Source: Anomaloglossus baeobatrachus (lineage: Eukaryota > Chordata > Amphibia > Anura > Aromobatidae). Taken from it: 64,000 bases of DNA. The position numbers and the translations under genes were made by a program. The stretch lies in the NCBI RefSeq assembly GCF_048569485.1, contig NC_134353.1, positions 530,875,008-530,939,007 of the forward strand, given 5' to 3'. Position 1 is the stretch's first letter; each line of letters starts with the position of its first letter. Below the pieces are notes generated by a model. That model did no database searches, was not told the DNA's origin, and was given only the letters and a program-made list of their open reading frames with translations. Shown here piece by piece: positions 10,689 to 22,436 of the stretch.

Positions 10689-12065
10689 TTAGCCCCCCTT
10701 CTTGGTCAGGGCGGAAAGAGGAGCAGTCAGAGCCGAGAAGTGAGGAATAAACTGGCGGTAATAGTTGGCGAATCCCAGAAAGCGTTGGATTGCCTTCAGT
10801 CCAGAAGGAGGAGGCCAGTTGAGAACGGAAGAGACCTTCTTTGGATCCATCTGCAGTCCGGTATCGGTGATGAGGTAACCCAGGAAGGGGAGAGAAGACT
10901 GTTCGAAGACGCACTTCTCGTACTTGGCGTACAGACGATTCTCTCTTAGTCTTTGTAGAACCTGTTGCACGTTCTCTCGATGGGTCTGGAGGTCCGGAGA
11001 GAAGACAAGGATGTCATCCAGATATACCACCACACAGACGTAGAGAAGGTCCCGGAACACATCGTTCACTAATTCTTGGAAGACTGCTGGTGCGTTACAC
11101 AGGCCGAAGGGCATCACGCAGTATTCATAGTGTCCATCGCGCGTGTTGAACGCGGTCTTCCATTCATCCCCTGAGCGGATACGGACCAGGTTGTAGGCAC
11201 CCCGAAGATCCAACTTGGTGAACACACGAGCTCCTCTGAGCCGATCAAACAATTCGGGGATGAGCGGCAGGGGGTACTTGTTTTTTACGGTGATTAGGTT
11301 CAATCCCCGGTAGTCTATACATGGGCGTAGGTCGCCCTCTTTCTTCTTTACGAAGAAGAAGCCTGCTCCAGCAGGAGAGGAGGATCTCCGAATGAATCCC
11401 TTAGCCAGGCTCTCTGTGATGTACGTAGACATGGCCCTTGTTTCGGCTGGAGACAGTGGATATATCCGTCCTCGAGGTGGTGTAGTTCCCGGGAGCAGGT
11501 CAATGGCACAATCGTATGGACGATGTGGCGGAAGTACTTCGGACTCCTTCATATCAAAGACGTCCACGAAGGACCAATAGGCTGAGGGCAGTCCCGGTAG
11601 GGACTCGGGAACCGGAGGTCGCCGGATAGGTTGTATGGTCTTCAGACAGTTCTCATGGCAAGAAGACCCCCATCGAGTGATATCGCCAGTGCCCCAGCTG
11701 ACGGAAGGCTCGTGTGTCCGCAACCAAGGAAGGCCCAGCAGGATTTGATGTGACATATGTGGGAAAACGTAGAGAGCGATGGTCTCGGTGTGCAGAGCAC
11801 CGATACGCAGTTCCAGCGGCTTGGTGATCCAGGAGATGGTGTCAGAGAGGGGTCTCCCATCCACAGAGGCAATCACAAGAGGTTTGGCGAGTGGAGTAAC
11901 AGGCACCTGGTACTTGTCCACAGTAGCCTGCTGGATGAAATTGCCTGCTGCCCCAGAATTGAGGTACGCCTCAGCCGTAAATCGCGTCTCTCCCGTTGTC
12001 ACTTGCACAGTCCATGTAACTGGGTCTGAGAGTGTCCCAGCACCTAGGGTGGCCTCTCCTACCAA
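10689..12065 (-). pseudogene. Gypsy 1 pol: protease and reverse transcriptase
   Basis: About 458 residues are open. The aspartic-protease region has [11 protein letters not shown] near residues 35-45 and ILLGLPWL later. RT motifs are [67 protein letters not shown] and FLGYLI. The protein copies element RNA into DNA in cytoplasmic particles. Confidence 0.85.
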
Positions 12066-12067
12066 CC

Positions 12068-12987
12068 CTAGGCTTTGGAGTTTCCCGGTCTCTCTGGGCA
12101 GGCGCGTAGCAGGTGTGTGCCCTCTCCGCAGTAGAAGCAGAGACCCTTGGCGAGCCGCTCTGCTCGACGTTGTTCAGACTGTCGCACACGGTCGATCTGC
12201 ATGGGCTCATGGACGGGGACACCAGAGGCCGTTGACTGGAGTACGGCGGGCTTCCGTGGAGGAGAGGAATGTCTTACCGGACGTCTCTCACGGGACACCT
12301 CTTTGGACCGTTCCTGAAAGCGTATGTCCACTCGAGTCGCTAGGGTAATCAGGGCGTCCAGGGTGGACGGTACGTCACGTCCAGCCAGCTCATCTTTGAT
12401 TCGACCTGAGAGACCTTCCCAGAAGGCGGCGGTTAGGGCCTCGTTATTCCACCCGAGTTCTGAAGCCAAGGTGCGGAAACGGATGGCGTATTGACCCACC
12501 GTCAGAGTTCCCTGACGTAACCGGAGAAGAGATGAAGCAGACGCGGAGGCGCGTCCGGGTTCGTCAAAGGTGCTGCGAAAGGCCTGCAGAAACTCCTGGA
12601 GGTTCTTGGTCATAGGGTCCTCCTTCTCCCACAAGGGGTTCATCCACGCCAGTGCCTCGCCCTCTAGGTGAGACATGATGAAGGCGACCTTGGCTTGGTC
12701 GGAGGCAAACAAATGTGGCAGCTGCGTGAAATGGAGGGAGCATTGGTTTAAGAACCCCCTGCAGGCCTTGGGGTCTCCGGCGTACCGGGGTGGTGAGGCC
12801 AAACGAAGTCTGGAAGTATCTGAAGATGTCGCCACGGGAGCTGGAGCCGTGGATTGACTAGTGGAAGCCCGGGACTAGTGTTCAGGCGGGCGTCCACAGA
12901 AGACATGAATTGCAGCATGCGGGTCTGAGTCTCACGCTGGCGTTGGAGTTCCTCCTGTACGGCTGCTAGTGCTGCAGCGGGATCCAT
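12068..12987 (-). pseudogene. Gypsy 1 gag
   Basis: It begins [15 protein letters not shown] just after the primer site and ends with a CCHC knuckle, [18 protein letters not shown]. The middle ([36 protein letters not shown]) matches the retrotransposon gag fold seen in sushi-type elements and their domesticated RTL relatives. It is broken; the matching gag of Gypsy 2 looks whole. Confidence 0.8.
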
Positions 12988-12998
12988 GGCCTGTTCTT
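12988..12998 (-). promoter_or_regulatory. Gypsy 1 self-primer binding site
   Basis: The minus strand reads AAGAACAGGCC two bases after the 5' LTR. It is the exact complement of GGCCTGTTCTT in the LTR (plus-strand positions 13411-13421), which begins 30 bp after the TATAAA box. This is the Tf1/sushi type of self-priming rather than tRNA priming. Confidence 0.8.
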
Positions 12999-13000
12999 AC

Positions 13001-13776
13001 TGTTAGGGCCAGATGGACGGGCAGACCCGGGAGGTGGATCCACTGGGCCGAACTCCCCGATGAGAGAAAGGAGTCCGGTAGCCGGAGCACTTTAGGTAGC
13101 AGGACAGTCCGTGCACTGGAACACAATGGAGAAGTCCCTGGGACCACGAGGTTACTGATGGTGGTCCGGGTGACGGAGCTCAGGTTCGGAAGCCGAGATG
13201 ATGTCAGGCGGGGTCCGGAACCGTTGGAGCAAGATGACGGGTCACCGCAGGGAACTGAGATGGTACGGACTGTCAGGATGGCAGATGGGCAGCGTTCGGG
13301 GTTCGAGACACAGCAGGACCGGATGGCGATGCAGGGTCGGCTCTAGAAGACAGAGAGGTAAGTATCTCACAGAACACAAGGAGACCTGACTCCTAGCTTG
13401 GGAAAACACGAAGAACAGGCCCCGCTCCCTTGGACATTAACCCCCTTTATACCCTGTACCTGTGTGCCTCATTTCCTGCCAGTGGACACTGGCCCTTTAA
13501 GAAAGGGTCAGTGACCGCGCGCGCGCCCTAATGCGCATGCGCGCGGCCCGGGTGCCAGAAGCCATGGCAGGAAGCTGAGAGGAGGACGCAGGAGAGCCGG
13601 CCAGGGACTGGGAAGCCGACGGGCGCCGGGAGCGGGGACCAGGAGGCCTGGGGAGCGCGGGCACCGGAGGCTGGAGAGCGGGAAGCGTGGCAGGTGAGCC
13701 GGGGAGCGGAGCAGAGGACCCGGGGAGCGGAGCAGAGGACCCGGGGAGCGGAGCAGAGGACCCGGGGAGCGTGACA
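13001..13776 (-). repeat. Gypsy 1 5' LTR
   Basis: It is 776 bp, the same length as the partner LTR. The minus-strand TATAAA box is at 13446-13451, the predicted RNA start region at 13411-13421, and an NRF1-type palindrome at 13532-13543. Confidence 0.9.
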
Positions 13777-13781
13777 GATAT

Positions 13782-14616
13782 AAGATTCTTCAAAATGTTC
13801 CATGTATATATTTGCATAGGGGGGTGCTAAATTCGAGCCCATCGCGGTACCCCGTTTCTGTAAATAGAACTGATCTTGGAAAAGAAAGAAATTGTTCTCC
13901 AGGACCAGTTGAAGAACGTCCAAACAGAATTTATTCTGTTGGGGAGAGTAAGAACTATGTTTAGTTAAGAACCAATTCACGGCCTGTATGCCATCATGAT
14001 GTTGGATACTAGTATAGAGACTATTGACGTCAAAGGATACTAGGAGACAATCTGATGGTAATGACTCGATAGATTGCAATTGTGACAAAAAGTCAGAAGT
14101 GTCCTTAAGATATGACCTAATCTTAGGTATAAGGGGAGTGAGGATCCTTTCGACTGTGATGGCGAGTGGGGATAGGACGGACTCCGTAGAGGCCACAATC
14201 GGGCGTCCCAGAGGCTGGTTCATATTTTTGTGCACTTTGGGTAAAGTGTAGAAAACCGGTACTACAGGGTGTGCTTTAATGAGATAATCGGCCAATTTCT
14301 GGTCTATGGTGTTATTGGTAAGGTGAAAATCGATGATATGTTTAATAAGTCCCTGTATATGAGATGTAGGATCTCGTGAAATTGGTAAGTATGTATCAAC
14401 ATCCCTGAGTTGGCCTAGTATTTCATCTATGTAATATTTCTTATCCAATATCACAATAGTTCCACCCTTGTCAGCCGGCTTAATAACAATTCTGGGGTTG
14501 TTCTTTAGATCTTGTATAGCACGGCTTTCTTCTATGGTAAGATTGTGTTTAATCTTAAACTTAAACTGCCCTTCATCAATAGACCTCAATGTTTGGCCGA
14601 TATCCCTAGAGACCAA
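13782..14616 (-). pseudogene. PLE 1 reverse transcriptase, N-terminal part
   Basis: PLE-type RT motifs are visible: RIVIKPADKGGTIVILDK, FYTLPKVHKN, GRPIVAS, LVSFDVNSLYTSIQH and QKRGTAMGSNLAPPYANIYM. Reading then meets the 3' LTR-side flank of Gypsy 1; the rest of the RT lies at 7495-8034. Confidence 0.8.
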
Positions 14617-14657
14617 GGAGACATAAGTTTCTATTGGGTGATAAGTCTTGGGAGGAT

Positions 14658-14715
14658 CCTTTGCACAAATAAAACATATTCAGCATTCCAAGAACTTGCC
14701 CTGTTATCCATTATT
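14658..14715. repeat. PLE 1 inverted end, right arm
   Basis: It is the reverse complement of 4989-5046. A further 88 bp of PLE 1 follow before the target duplication at 14804. Confidence 0.75.
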
Positions 14716-14915
14716 TTAGTGTGCCAGAACTATCTCTGTTTGATTGACTATTATTTTTTCTGGGCACCTACTGCATACACAGTGAGCCAGACATATTCAT
14801 TTTCAAATCCTGCTAGCAGACACCATAAAGTGACGAATCCAGCGATAACTTGCCAGATCCGTATTGAAGACGGAACAGAGGGCTGAAACTTGCACCTTCA
14901 ATGTGCTGGGTTTAA

Positions 14916-15497
14916 GGGCGGCTTTGCACACTACGACATCCCAGGTGCGATGTCGGTGGGGTCAAATCGAAAGTGACGCACATCCGGCGTCACTTGCGAT
15001 GTCGTAGTGTGTAAATCCTAGATGATACGATGAACGAGCGCAAAAGCGTCGTTATCATATCATCGGTGCAGGCTCCGACATTTCCATAATGCCGGTGCCG
15101 CGACAGGTACGATGTTGTTCCTCGTTCCTGCGGCAGCACACATCGCTGTGTGTGAAGCCGCAGGAGCGAGGAACATCTCCTTACCTGCCGCCGGCGGCTC
15201 TACGGAAGGAAGGAGGTGGGCGGGATGTTTACATCCTGCTCATCTCCGCCCCTCCGCCGCCATTGGCCGCCTGCCGTGTGACTTCGCTGTGACGCCGCAC
15301 GACCCGCCCCCTTAGGAAGGAGGCGGGTCGCCGGCCAGAGCGACGGTCGCCGGGCAGGTGAGTGCATGTGAAGCTGGCGTAGCGATAATTATCGCTACGC
15401 CAGCTATCACAAGATATCGTACCTGCAACAGGGGCGGGGACTATCGCGTGCAACATCGCAGCATCGGCTTGCGATGTCGCAACGTGCAAAGCCCGCC
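14916..15497. mobile_element. Harbinger-like MITE, 582 bp, palindromic centre
   Basis: The ends are GGGCGGCTTTGCAC and, in reverse, GGCGGGCTTTGCAC, flanked by TAA at 14913-14915 and 15498-15500. There is no transposase. A perfect 34-bp palindrome lies at 15372-15405. It is inserted within DIRS 1 recombinase sequence, which resumes on each side. Confidence 0.75.
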
Positions 15498-15610
15498 TAA
15501 GGCCCAAGTCCAATCCATTCTGTAGGAAGTCTAGAATTTGCGCTATGTTAGGAAGGAGTAGGTCAGAAGGATGAGCACCACACCAGGAGGAGACTCTCAT
15601 CCAGATTTTA
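15498..15610 (-). pseudogene. DIRS 1 recombinase, N-terminal fragment
   Basis: The minus strand encodes GAHPSDLLLPNIAQILDFLQ, typical of the N-terminal part of DIRS recombinases. It is separated from its neighbours by the MITE and PLE 2. Confidence 0.6.
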
Positions 15611-15739
15611 TTGTAAATACTGTTAGTAGAAAAACGTGTACAGTGTATCCGAATTGAGTATAATATTACAAAAACAAAAAACCTCAAATTCAATTAAAAA
15701 TATTCTTTATTGATGTATATTAAAAAAAAATTTGACACC

Positions 15740-17660
15740 CAGTGTTATAAACACTTAAGGACCACTAGAGGGGGAGGAGCTTTGTTATATGGGGTCCCTA
15801 TAGAGCCCTATGGGACCTGGCTCCTACCTACCAACGGAGTGTTTAACGCCGTAACTGTTTTGGGCGCCCCCGCCCCACGTCGGCTTTCCCTCAGTAAGCC
15901 CTAACAGCTAGTGAATTAAAATAGTAATTACACTCTAAATGGCCAGATGGTAATATTAAATTATGCTGAATATAAATCTAGATATAGATTGCAAGGGTTA
16001 ATACCCTCCAAAAAGGGGAGGTTTAACAAAAAGAGGAGGACAAAAAAATCGGACAAAAAATCATGTGTCAAGCCTCAAAAAAGGGTAATTAATCAATTTA
16101 GGGCAATCAATGCTGCACATGAAAAGGTCCTTCAAACAAATATAAATGGAGGACATGAATGAAAAAAAATTTCATTTTTTATATATACATTCCGTCACTC
16201 AATATCCTCCCCCCTCACATAATAATTATCACGGCCATTGCTCATGGACAAACTTCATACAAAAGTTTTGCCAAAAGGACAGTGCACAATCTAAATAGGA
16301 TGTACAAGTATATAATGCAGTGCCCTCAGGCAATCACAAAGATAGTTATGGAGCAGAATTAACCATAGTGTTAATCACACTCAGGGAAAGCGATATAAAT
16401 GAATTACTTCCCTAAAAGAAGATGCTCTGCAATGCCTCAATGCCTCGACGCGTTTCCCCTTTAAAGATGTAAGGATCATCAGGAGGCTGGAATATCACGA
16501 TTAACTGATGTATATGGAGGAATAATCCATGGCTGTATGCCCAGAACACAGGATGTCCGGGTTTAAATCACAGCGCCAATCAAGGTCACATGGACCAGGC
16601 AACCAATCAGCATTTTAGGCTACTCTGTCTTCAAAAGTTGACTGCGCACATAACTTGCAATCTGGACGCTAGAGGTCCCTGGGTCATGTCTGCGCATGCA
16701 TGCGCGCCATGATACAGACACAGATCCTGTGTCTACAGAGCCGGCGCGCACAAAAGTAGGCGGTAACGCGATGTGGACGATGACACCGCCTGCACACACC
16801 CCTCTATCCATAGGGACGCCGCCTGATAGTGCGGTACCACCCCTGATGACGTGTCATTGTTTATACACGTGGGGGAATGAAGGGAGCTTGCCCACGCATG
16901 CTCACTCCGAATTTGGCTCTCAGACTGATATAGCGTCCAGACTAACAGAGCGCGCAGCAGGGTCCAGAGGAGGGGGGGGGGAAGGGGGATGTGTAAGTAC
17001 AGGCTAATCTGCCCAAACGCCATTATATCCTCAAGTATAATATGGGTATTAATGAGTAATATAAGGGTAATAACACCACCTATATATATATATATATCCC
17101 TATAACCACAGCATCTTCCATCAATGTAAATACAAACATACTTCCCAGTACAGGCATGTATATTAAAGATGTATCTGTGTTACCACCCCGTGTATCAGGG
17201 GCATAGGGGGTTGTAAAACAAAAGGACCCAACACATCCCACCAACAAAAATGGCTCTCATCATTCAAAAAGAAAGAAACGTGTTCCAAAGTATTTGCAAG
17301 ATATTATGCCATTTGATAGTAACATCAATAGAACACACAATTTTGAGAGCCTATTTATTTCCTGCATGTTAATTTATTTGTATGTAAGCCAAGAACCCCT
17401 CATATGCAAAAAAGACCCAGTTCACAATAATCAGATATAGTTTTTCACCAAAAGACAGAGCATAATAACCTTAAGAAAAACCTAAGAATAAAGGTATCCA
17501 AAATCCATGAACCCCCAATCACGGGGCAATGACGGAGGGGTTCCCAATCGGGATAAATCACAGGGTAAATTTTAGTTGTTACTATTCATATTTTATCTTT
17601 TTCTTTTTCTTATCTCAACGACCAATGGACGACATTAATAATATTGACTGTAAAAAGAGG
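15740..17660 (-). other. PLE 2 non-coding 3' region
   Basis: No protein is supported. It contains a hammerhead-like core (16453-16482), an NRF1-like palindromic stretch near 16690, G-runs near 16970 and a short TA tract near 17085. It is matched in inverted orientation at 21370-24040. Confidence 0.6.
16453..16482 (-). ncRNA. Hammerhead-ribozyme-like core, PLE 2 left copy
   Basis: The minus strand reads CTGATGA, a TCC/GGG stem with a 13-nt loop, then GAAA followed by CGCGTC. Both core strands match the CUGANGA...GAAA consensus. Minimal hammerheads with short stem III are known in PLE terminal regions. Confidence 0.6.
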
Positions 17661-17669
17661 GAGGGTATC

Positions 17670-18173
17670 TCAGAGAAAGGGAGAATAAGTCAATCTATCA
17701 TTTAGTCCCATTGGGGCTTGTGTCTTGAGATAGTAGATCCACCGGCTCTCTCTCTGTAGGATCCTTCTATCAAGATCACCGCCCCTGGAGCCAGATTTTA
17801 TAACCTCCAGAACAACAAAAGATATCGCTTTATTGTTACCCTGATGGAATTCCCAGACATGTCGGGCCAGGGGTGTATCCCTCTTATGTTTGATATCCCC
17901 CAGGTGTTCACCGACACGTCTGCGTAATTCCCTCGTTGTCTTACCCACATAATTTAGTGGGCAGTCACACGTGGCCATGTAGACGACCCCACTGGTCTTA
18001 CAGTTCGAAAAATCTCTAATAGAGTATTTTCTCCCAGTACTTGCACTAAGGAATACCTTCGAAGGTCTGATCCAATCACAATACTTGAAATCCCCACATC
18101 GAAAGCATCCTATGGGTCTTCTATCAAGCCAAGTACCGGGAGGAGTGGGTCTCTGATAATGGCTGTGGACCAA
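17670..18173 (-). pseudogene. PLE 2 GIY-YIG endonuclease domain
   Basis: The order is a Cys knuckle (CFRCGDFKYCDW), then VVYMATCDCPLNYVGKTTRELRRRVGEH, and the end segment ESRWIYYLKTQAPMGLN. An almost identical copy lies inverted at 21000-21369. Confidence 0.8.
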
Positions 18174-18181
18174 TTGGTCCC

Positions 18182-19334
18182 TTAACGAGCCTCCACGTCT
18201 ATATGTGATAGAGGGGTGGGTAAGTATATTTTCGCTAATATCTGGATCCGCAAGAAGGATCCCCCAGTGTTTCCGGAGTATGCCAAAGATCTTTGCTGAT
18301 TGGCAAAAGTACCTATGACTCTGATGATGTCCTCCCTTTTCTCTTTCACCTTCGGTTGGAGGAGGGTTTCCCTATTGCTATTAAGAGCATGTTTGAAGGC
18401 ACCTCTTAGAACATTTTCAGGGTAGCCCCTCTGTCGGAACCGGTCCCGTAGATCCCTAGATTGGTCAAAAAAAATCAATCTTATTGGAACAATTTCTCCT
18501 CATACGGAGATACTGACCCTTCGGGATACCGCGTTTTAATGGAATCGGGTGAGAGCTATCCCACCGCAACAAACTATTTGTTGAGGTGGGTTTTCTGTGG
18601 GTTCTAGAGGAAAGGTGCCCACAGTCATCGACAGTAAAGAAAATGTCCAAAAAGGAAAGGGAAGATGCATTTATCTCGCTCGTGAATGCCAGACCAAAGT
18701 CGTTATTGTTTATTTCCTCAATGAACTGGTGGAAATCCACCTTACTTCCTGACCAAATAATAAAAATATCATCGATGAACCTCCCCCAAAAGTGGATCAA
18801 GGGGATCCACCAGGGGTAGTCATCGGAAAAAATGACGCTTTCCTCCCACCAGCCCAGGAGCAGATTTGCATACGATGGGGCACATGAACTCCCCATCGCG
18901 GTGCCCCTGAGCTGGTGGAAGTACTTACCGTCAAAAATAAAATAATTATGCGGCAGGATGTAGGTCAATAGTTCAAGTACTAGATTGTTATGGGCCTGAA
19001 GATATACTGCCCTCGAGCGTAAAAAATGTTGTACTGCATCTATCCCTTTTGAATGGGGTATTGAACTATACAACGCCTCTACGTCAATGGATGCCAAAAA
19101 CATCCCAGTGTCAACACTGACCCCATCGACCTTTAAAAGTAGGTCAGAGGTGTCCCGGATGTAGGAAGGGAGAGTAAGGACAAAGGGCTTAAGAATCTCA
19201 TCAATGTATACCCCAACATTTTGCGTGATTGATCCCACTCCAGAGACTATGGGGCGCCCTCTAAGTGGGGGATACCCCTTGTGGCTCTTTGGTAATGAGT
19301 AGAACGTTGCTACTGTAGGTCTAATAGGTAGCAT
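18182..19334 (-). pseudogene. PLE 2 reverse transcriptase
   Basis: Motifs in order are FYSLPKSHKG, GRPIVSGVGS, FLASIDVEALYSSIPH, LRGTAMGSSCAPSYANLLLG, RFIDDIFIIW (catalytic), LSFLDIFF and FRQRGYPENV. The RT core is well preserved, but the gene is broken overall. Confidence 0.8.
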
Positions 19335-19352
19335 AAATTTATATTCATTTTT

Positions 19353-20877
19353 TTAAATCAAATGTGTCTCCAAAGCCTGATCCAGAATATCCACAAGTTC
19401 AGACAAAAAGGGGGCTGTTGGATCCGTCTTAAGTACCCCATAAGTTGTGCAATCATTCAAAAGGGATCTACACATGGTCCTATAAGGTTCATGATCCATC
19501 ACCACAAGGTTTCCCCCGTTATCCGAGGGCTTTACAATGATGTCCATATTGTTCTTTAGTAATCTCAGAGCCTCCCTCTCACCCTCATTTAGGTTATACG
19601 AATCAATATTACCATGTATTTTGGAAATATCCTCCTCGACCACTTTAAGAAAGATGTCAATACTAGAGAGCTCATTTGATGGCGGTAATCTTTTGCTCTT
19701 ATTTTTAAGTGTTGTAAAGGGTCCCCATCCTCTATCCCGTTCACCTTCTTCCAGAAGCTCGGTTAAAGTGTTTACCCCCTCCAAGTCAGAAACCTCAATC
19801 CCCAATTGTCTACACCTCTCTTGATCGTTGTTCTTAAAGAATTTTTTCCACTTTAACTTTCTACAAAAAAGATTTATATCTTTTGTCCAAGAGAATTTGT
19901 CAAAAGATTGTGTGGGTACAAAGGACAGACCCCTTCTGAGAACAGATAACATATCAACAGAGAGTGTGGAAGAGGAGAGGTTTATCACATGGGTGTCATC
20001 TAAGTTCTTATATTTGGCTGGTCCCGACTCCTGAGATTGTATGAGTTGGGAACTCCCTTCTCTAAAAAAGAGGGGGCAGCCGATGAGGAGGGCGTAAATG
20101 AGGAGACAGAACCAATGAGGGGCTGTGGTGGACCATGAAAAGCTCTTGAATCTACATTTGAGCCGTAAGAGGAATAGTTTCCCCTTTGATTTCGCCATCT
20201 CTGTCTTCGCGGTGGTCTATTTATATATCCCCTCCCTCTACTACGGTCTCCAAAATGAGGGGGTCCTGATTTCTCAGTGTCAGAATACTCCTGGTCAGTG
20301 GAGGAGACGTCCGTATAGAGCCTTGGCTCAGTAGACGCAGTGAAGTTATATGCTCTTTTATCCTTAAAGTCGTTAAAATCACGCAAAAACTGTTTGTGTT
20401 TGCGTTTTTCAAAGTCGCTTGATATTTCTCAATACTGTTCTGTAAGGAGACCTCCTTCCTCCCAAAGTCAGGATCACCCTTTAGTTCAAGGGCCTTTTTC
20501 CTCAATGTATCCAATTTACTCAAAGAGTCGTTGTAATTAGATTTTTCTTTGTCCAGGAGCAGTTGCATAAACTTAAGTGATGAAGCTATTGATTCTCTCT
20601 CCCAGTTGGACAGGAACTCGGGGTCATGTAATCAGGGGGCAGGATTAATATTGATCCTCAGCCCTCTAGGAACAATATTTTGTTTAATATAATTTTCCAG
20701 AGCATTTACTTCCCACCAGGCTCTCAAATTTTCTGAATAGAGGTCCTGTAAGTCTCTGAAGATGTTTTTTAAAGATGACGAGTTTGATCCCGAGTTGCTA
20801 TCCTCAGTAGAGAAGGCCTGAACAGCATCCTCTAGCCAACTATCTGCCCCGACAGATCCCGATAGGAAACCCGCCAT
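19353..20877 (-). pseudogene. PLE 2 N-terminal region
   Basis: Fragments in the minus direction include MAGFLSGSVGADSWLEDA at the start, a Ser/Gly/Arg-rich middle, and MDIIVKPSDNGGNLVVMDHE, which leads into the RT fingers. Its function is unknown; PLEs carry a long N-terminal extension ahead of RT. It is broken. Confidence 0.6.
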
Positions 20878-20999
20878 ATAGAAATTTTGAAGAAAAACGT
20901 GTACAGTGTATCCGAATTGAGTATAATATTACAAAAACAAAAAACCTCAAATTCAATTAAAAATATTCTTTATTGATATATATTAGTCCTTAGTGCAAG

Positions 21000-21369
21000 T
21001 ACTGGGAGAAAATACTCTATTAGAGATTTTTCGAACTGTAAGACCAGTGGGGTCGTCTACATGGCCACGTGTGACTGCCCACTAAATTATGTGGGTAAGA
21101 CAACGAGGGAATTACGCAGACGTGTCGGTGAACACCTGGGGGATATCAAACATAAGAGGGATACACCCCTGGCCCGACATGTCTGGGAATTCCATCAGGG
21201 TAACAATAAAGCGATATCTTTTGTTGTTCTGGAGGTTATAAAATCTGGCTCTAGGGGCGGTGATCTTGATAGAAGGATCCTACAGAGAGAGAGCCGGTGG
21301 ATCTACTATCTCAAGAAACAAGCCCCAATGGGACTAAATGATAGATTGACTTATTCTCCCTTTCTCTGA
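21000..21369 (+). pseudogene. GIY-YIG domain in PLE 2 inverted copy
   Basis: It encodes MATCDCPLNYVGKTTRELRR and continues to GLNDRLTYSPFL, near-identical to 17670-18070. It lacks the RT part. Confidence 0.75.
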
Positions 21370-22436
21370 GATACCCTCCCTCTTTTTACAGTCAATATTA
21401 TTGATGTCGTCCATTGGTCGTTGAGATAAGAAAAAGATAAAATATGAATAGTAACAACTAAAATTTACCCTGTGATTTATCCCGATTGGGAACCCCTCCG
21501 TCATTGCCCCGTGATTGGGGGGTTCATGGATTTTGGATACCTTTATTCTTAGGTTTTTCTTAAGGTTATTATGCTCTGTCTTTTGGTGAAAAACTATATC
21601 TAATTATTGTGAACTGGGTCTTTTTTGCATATGAGGGGTTCTTGGCTTACATACAAATAAATTAACATGCAGGAAATAAATAGGCTCTCAAAATTGTGTG
21701 TTCTATTGATGTTACTATCAAATGGCAAAATATCTTGCAAATACTTTGGAACGCGTTTCTTGCTTTTTGAATGATGAGAGCCATTTTTGTTGGTGGGATG
21801 TGTTGGGTCCTTTTGTTTTACAACCCCCTATGCCCCTGATACACGGGGTGGTAACACAGATACATCTTTAATATACATGCCTGTACTGGGAAGTATGTTT
21901 GTATTTACATTGCTGGAAGATGCTGTGGTTATAGGGATATATATATAAATATAGGTGGTGTTATTACCCTTATATTACTCATTAATACCCATATTATACT
22001 TGAGGATATAATGGCGTTTGGGCAGATTAGCCTGTACTTACACATCCCCCTTTCCTCCCCCCCCCCCCTCTGGACCCTGCTGCGCGCTCTGTTAGTCTGG
22101 ACGCTATATCAGTCTGAGAGCCAAATTCGGAGTGCGCATGCGTGGGCAAGCTCCCTTCATTCCCCCACGTGTATAAACAATGACACGTCATCAGGGGTGG
22201 TACCGCACTATCAGGCGGCGTCCCTATGGATAGAGGGGTGTGTGCAGGCGGTGTCATCGTCCACATCGCGTTACCGCCTACTTTTGTGCGCGCCGGCTCT
22301 GTAGACACAGGATCTGTGTCTGTATCACGGCGCGCACGCATGCGCAGACATGACCCAGGGACCTCTAGCGTCCAGATTGCAAGTTATGTGCGCAGTCAAC
22401 TTTTGAAGACAGAGTAGCCTAAAATGCTGATTGGTT

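Larger units (their letters stand above)
8040..13776 (-). mobile_element. Gypsy 1: Ty3/Gypsy chromovirus (sushi-like), young
   Basis: The element has two 776-bp LTRs (8040-8815 and 13001-13776) starting TGTTAG and ending GTGACA on the plus strand, and a perfect GATAT target duplication (8035-8039, 13777-13781). The minus strand carries gag, protease, RT, RNase H, integrase and a chromodomain. A self-complementary primer-binding site is present. The LTRs differ at about seven positions by eye (roughly 1%), so it is young. It is complete in layout with about two breaks. Confidence 0.9.
4990..14803 (-). mobile_element. Penelope-like element 1 (PLE 1), interrupted by Gypsy 1
   Basis: The minus strand encodes a PLE reverse transcriptase (14616-13782, continuing 8034-7495) followed by a GIY-YIG endonuclease (7526-6912) and a long 3' region. 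Flanks CAAATCCTGCTGGCA (4975-4989) and CAAATCCTGCTAGCA (14804-14818) are a 15-bp target-site duplication with one difference. An inverted repeat of about 58 bp joins 4989-5046 and 14658-14715. Without the Gypsy insert the element is about 4.1 kb, a usual PLE size. It is broken, with a few breaks beyond the insertion. Confidence 0.85.

Noticed and set aside
11779-12348. 189-residue frame antisense to Gypsy 1 gag-pol, with a similar frame in Gypsy 2 (34743-35312)
   Set aside because: It is a mirror frame of conserved coding sequence in two related copies; no independent motif or start signal.
14819-14915. Separate short gene between PLE 1 and the MITE
   Set aside because: It is a leftover of DIRS 1 recombinase DNA; the element resumes on either side.
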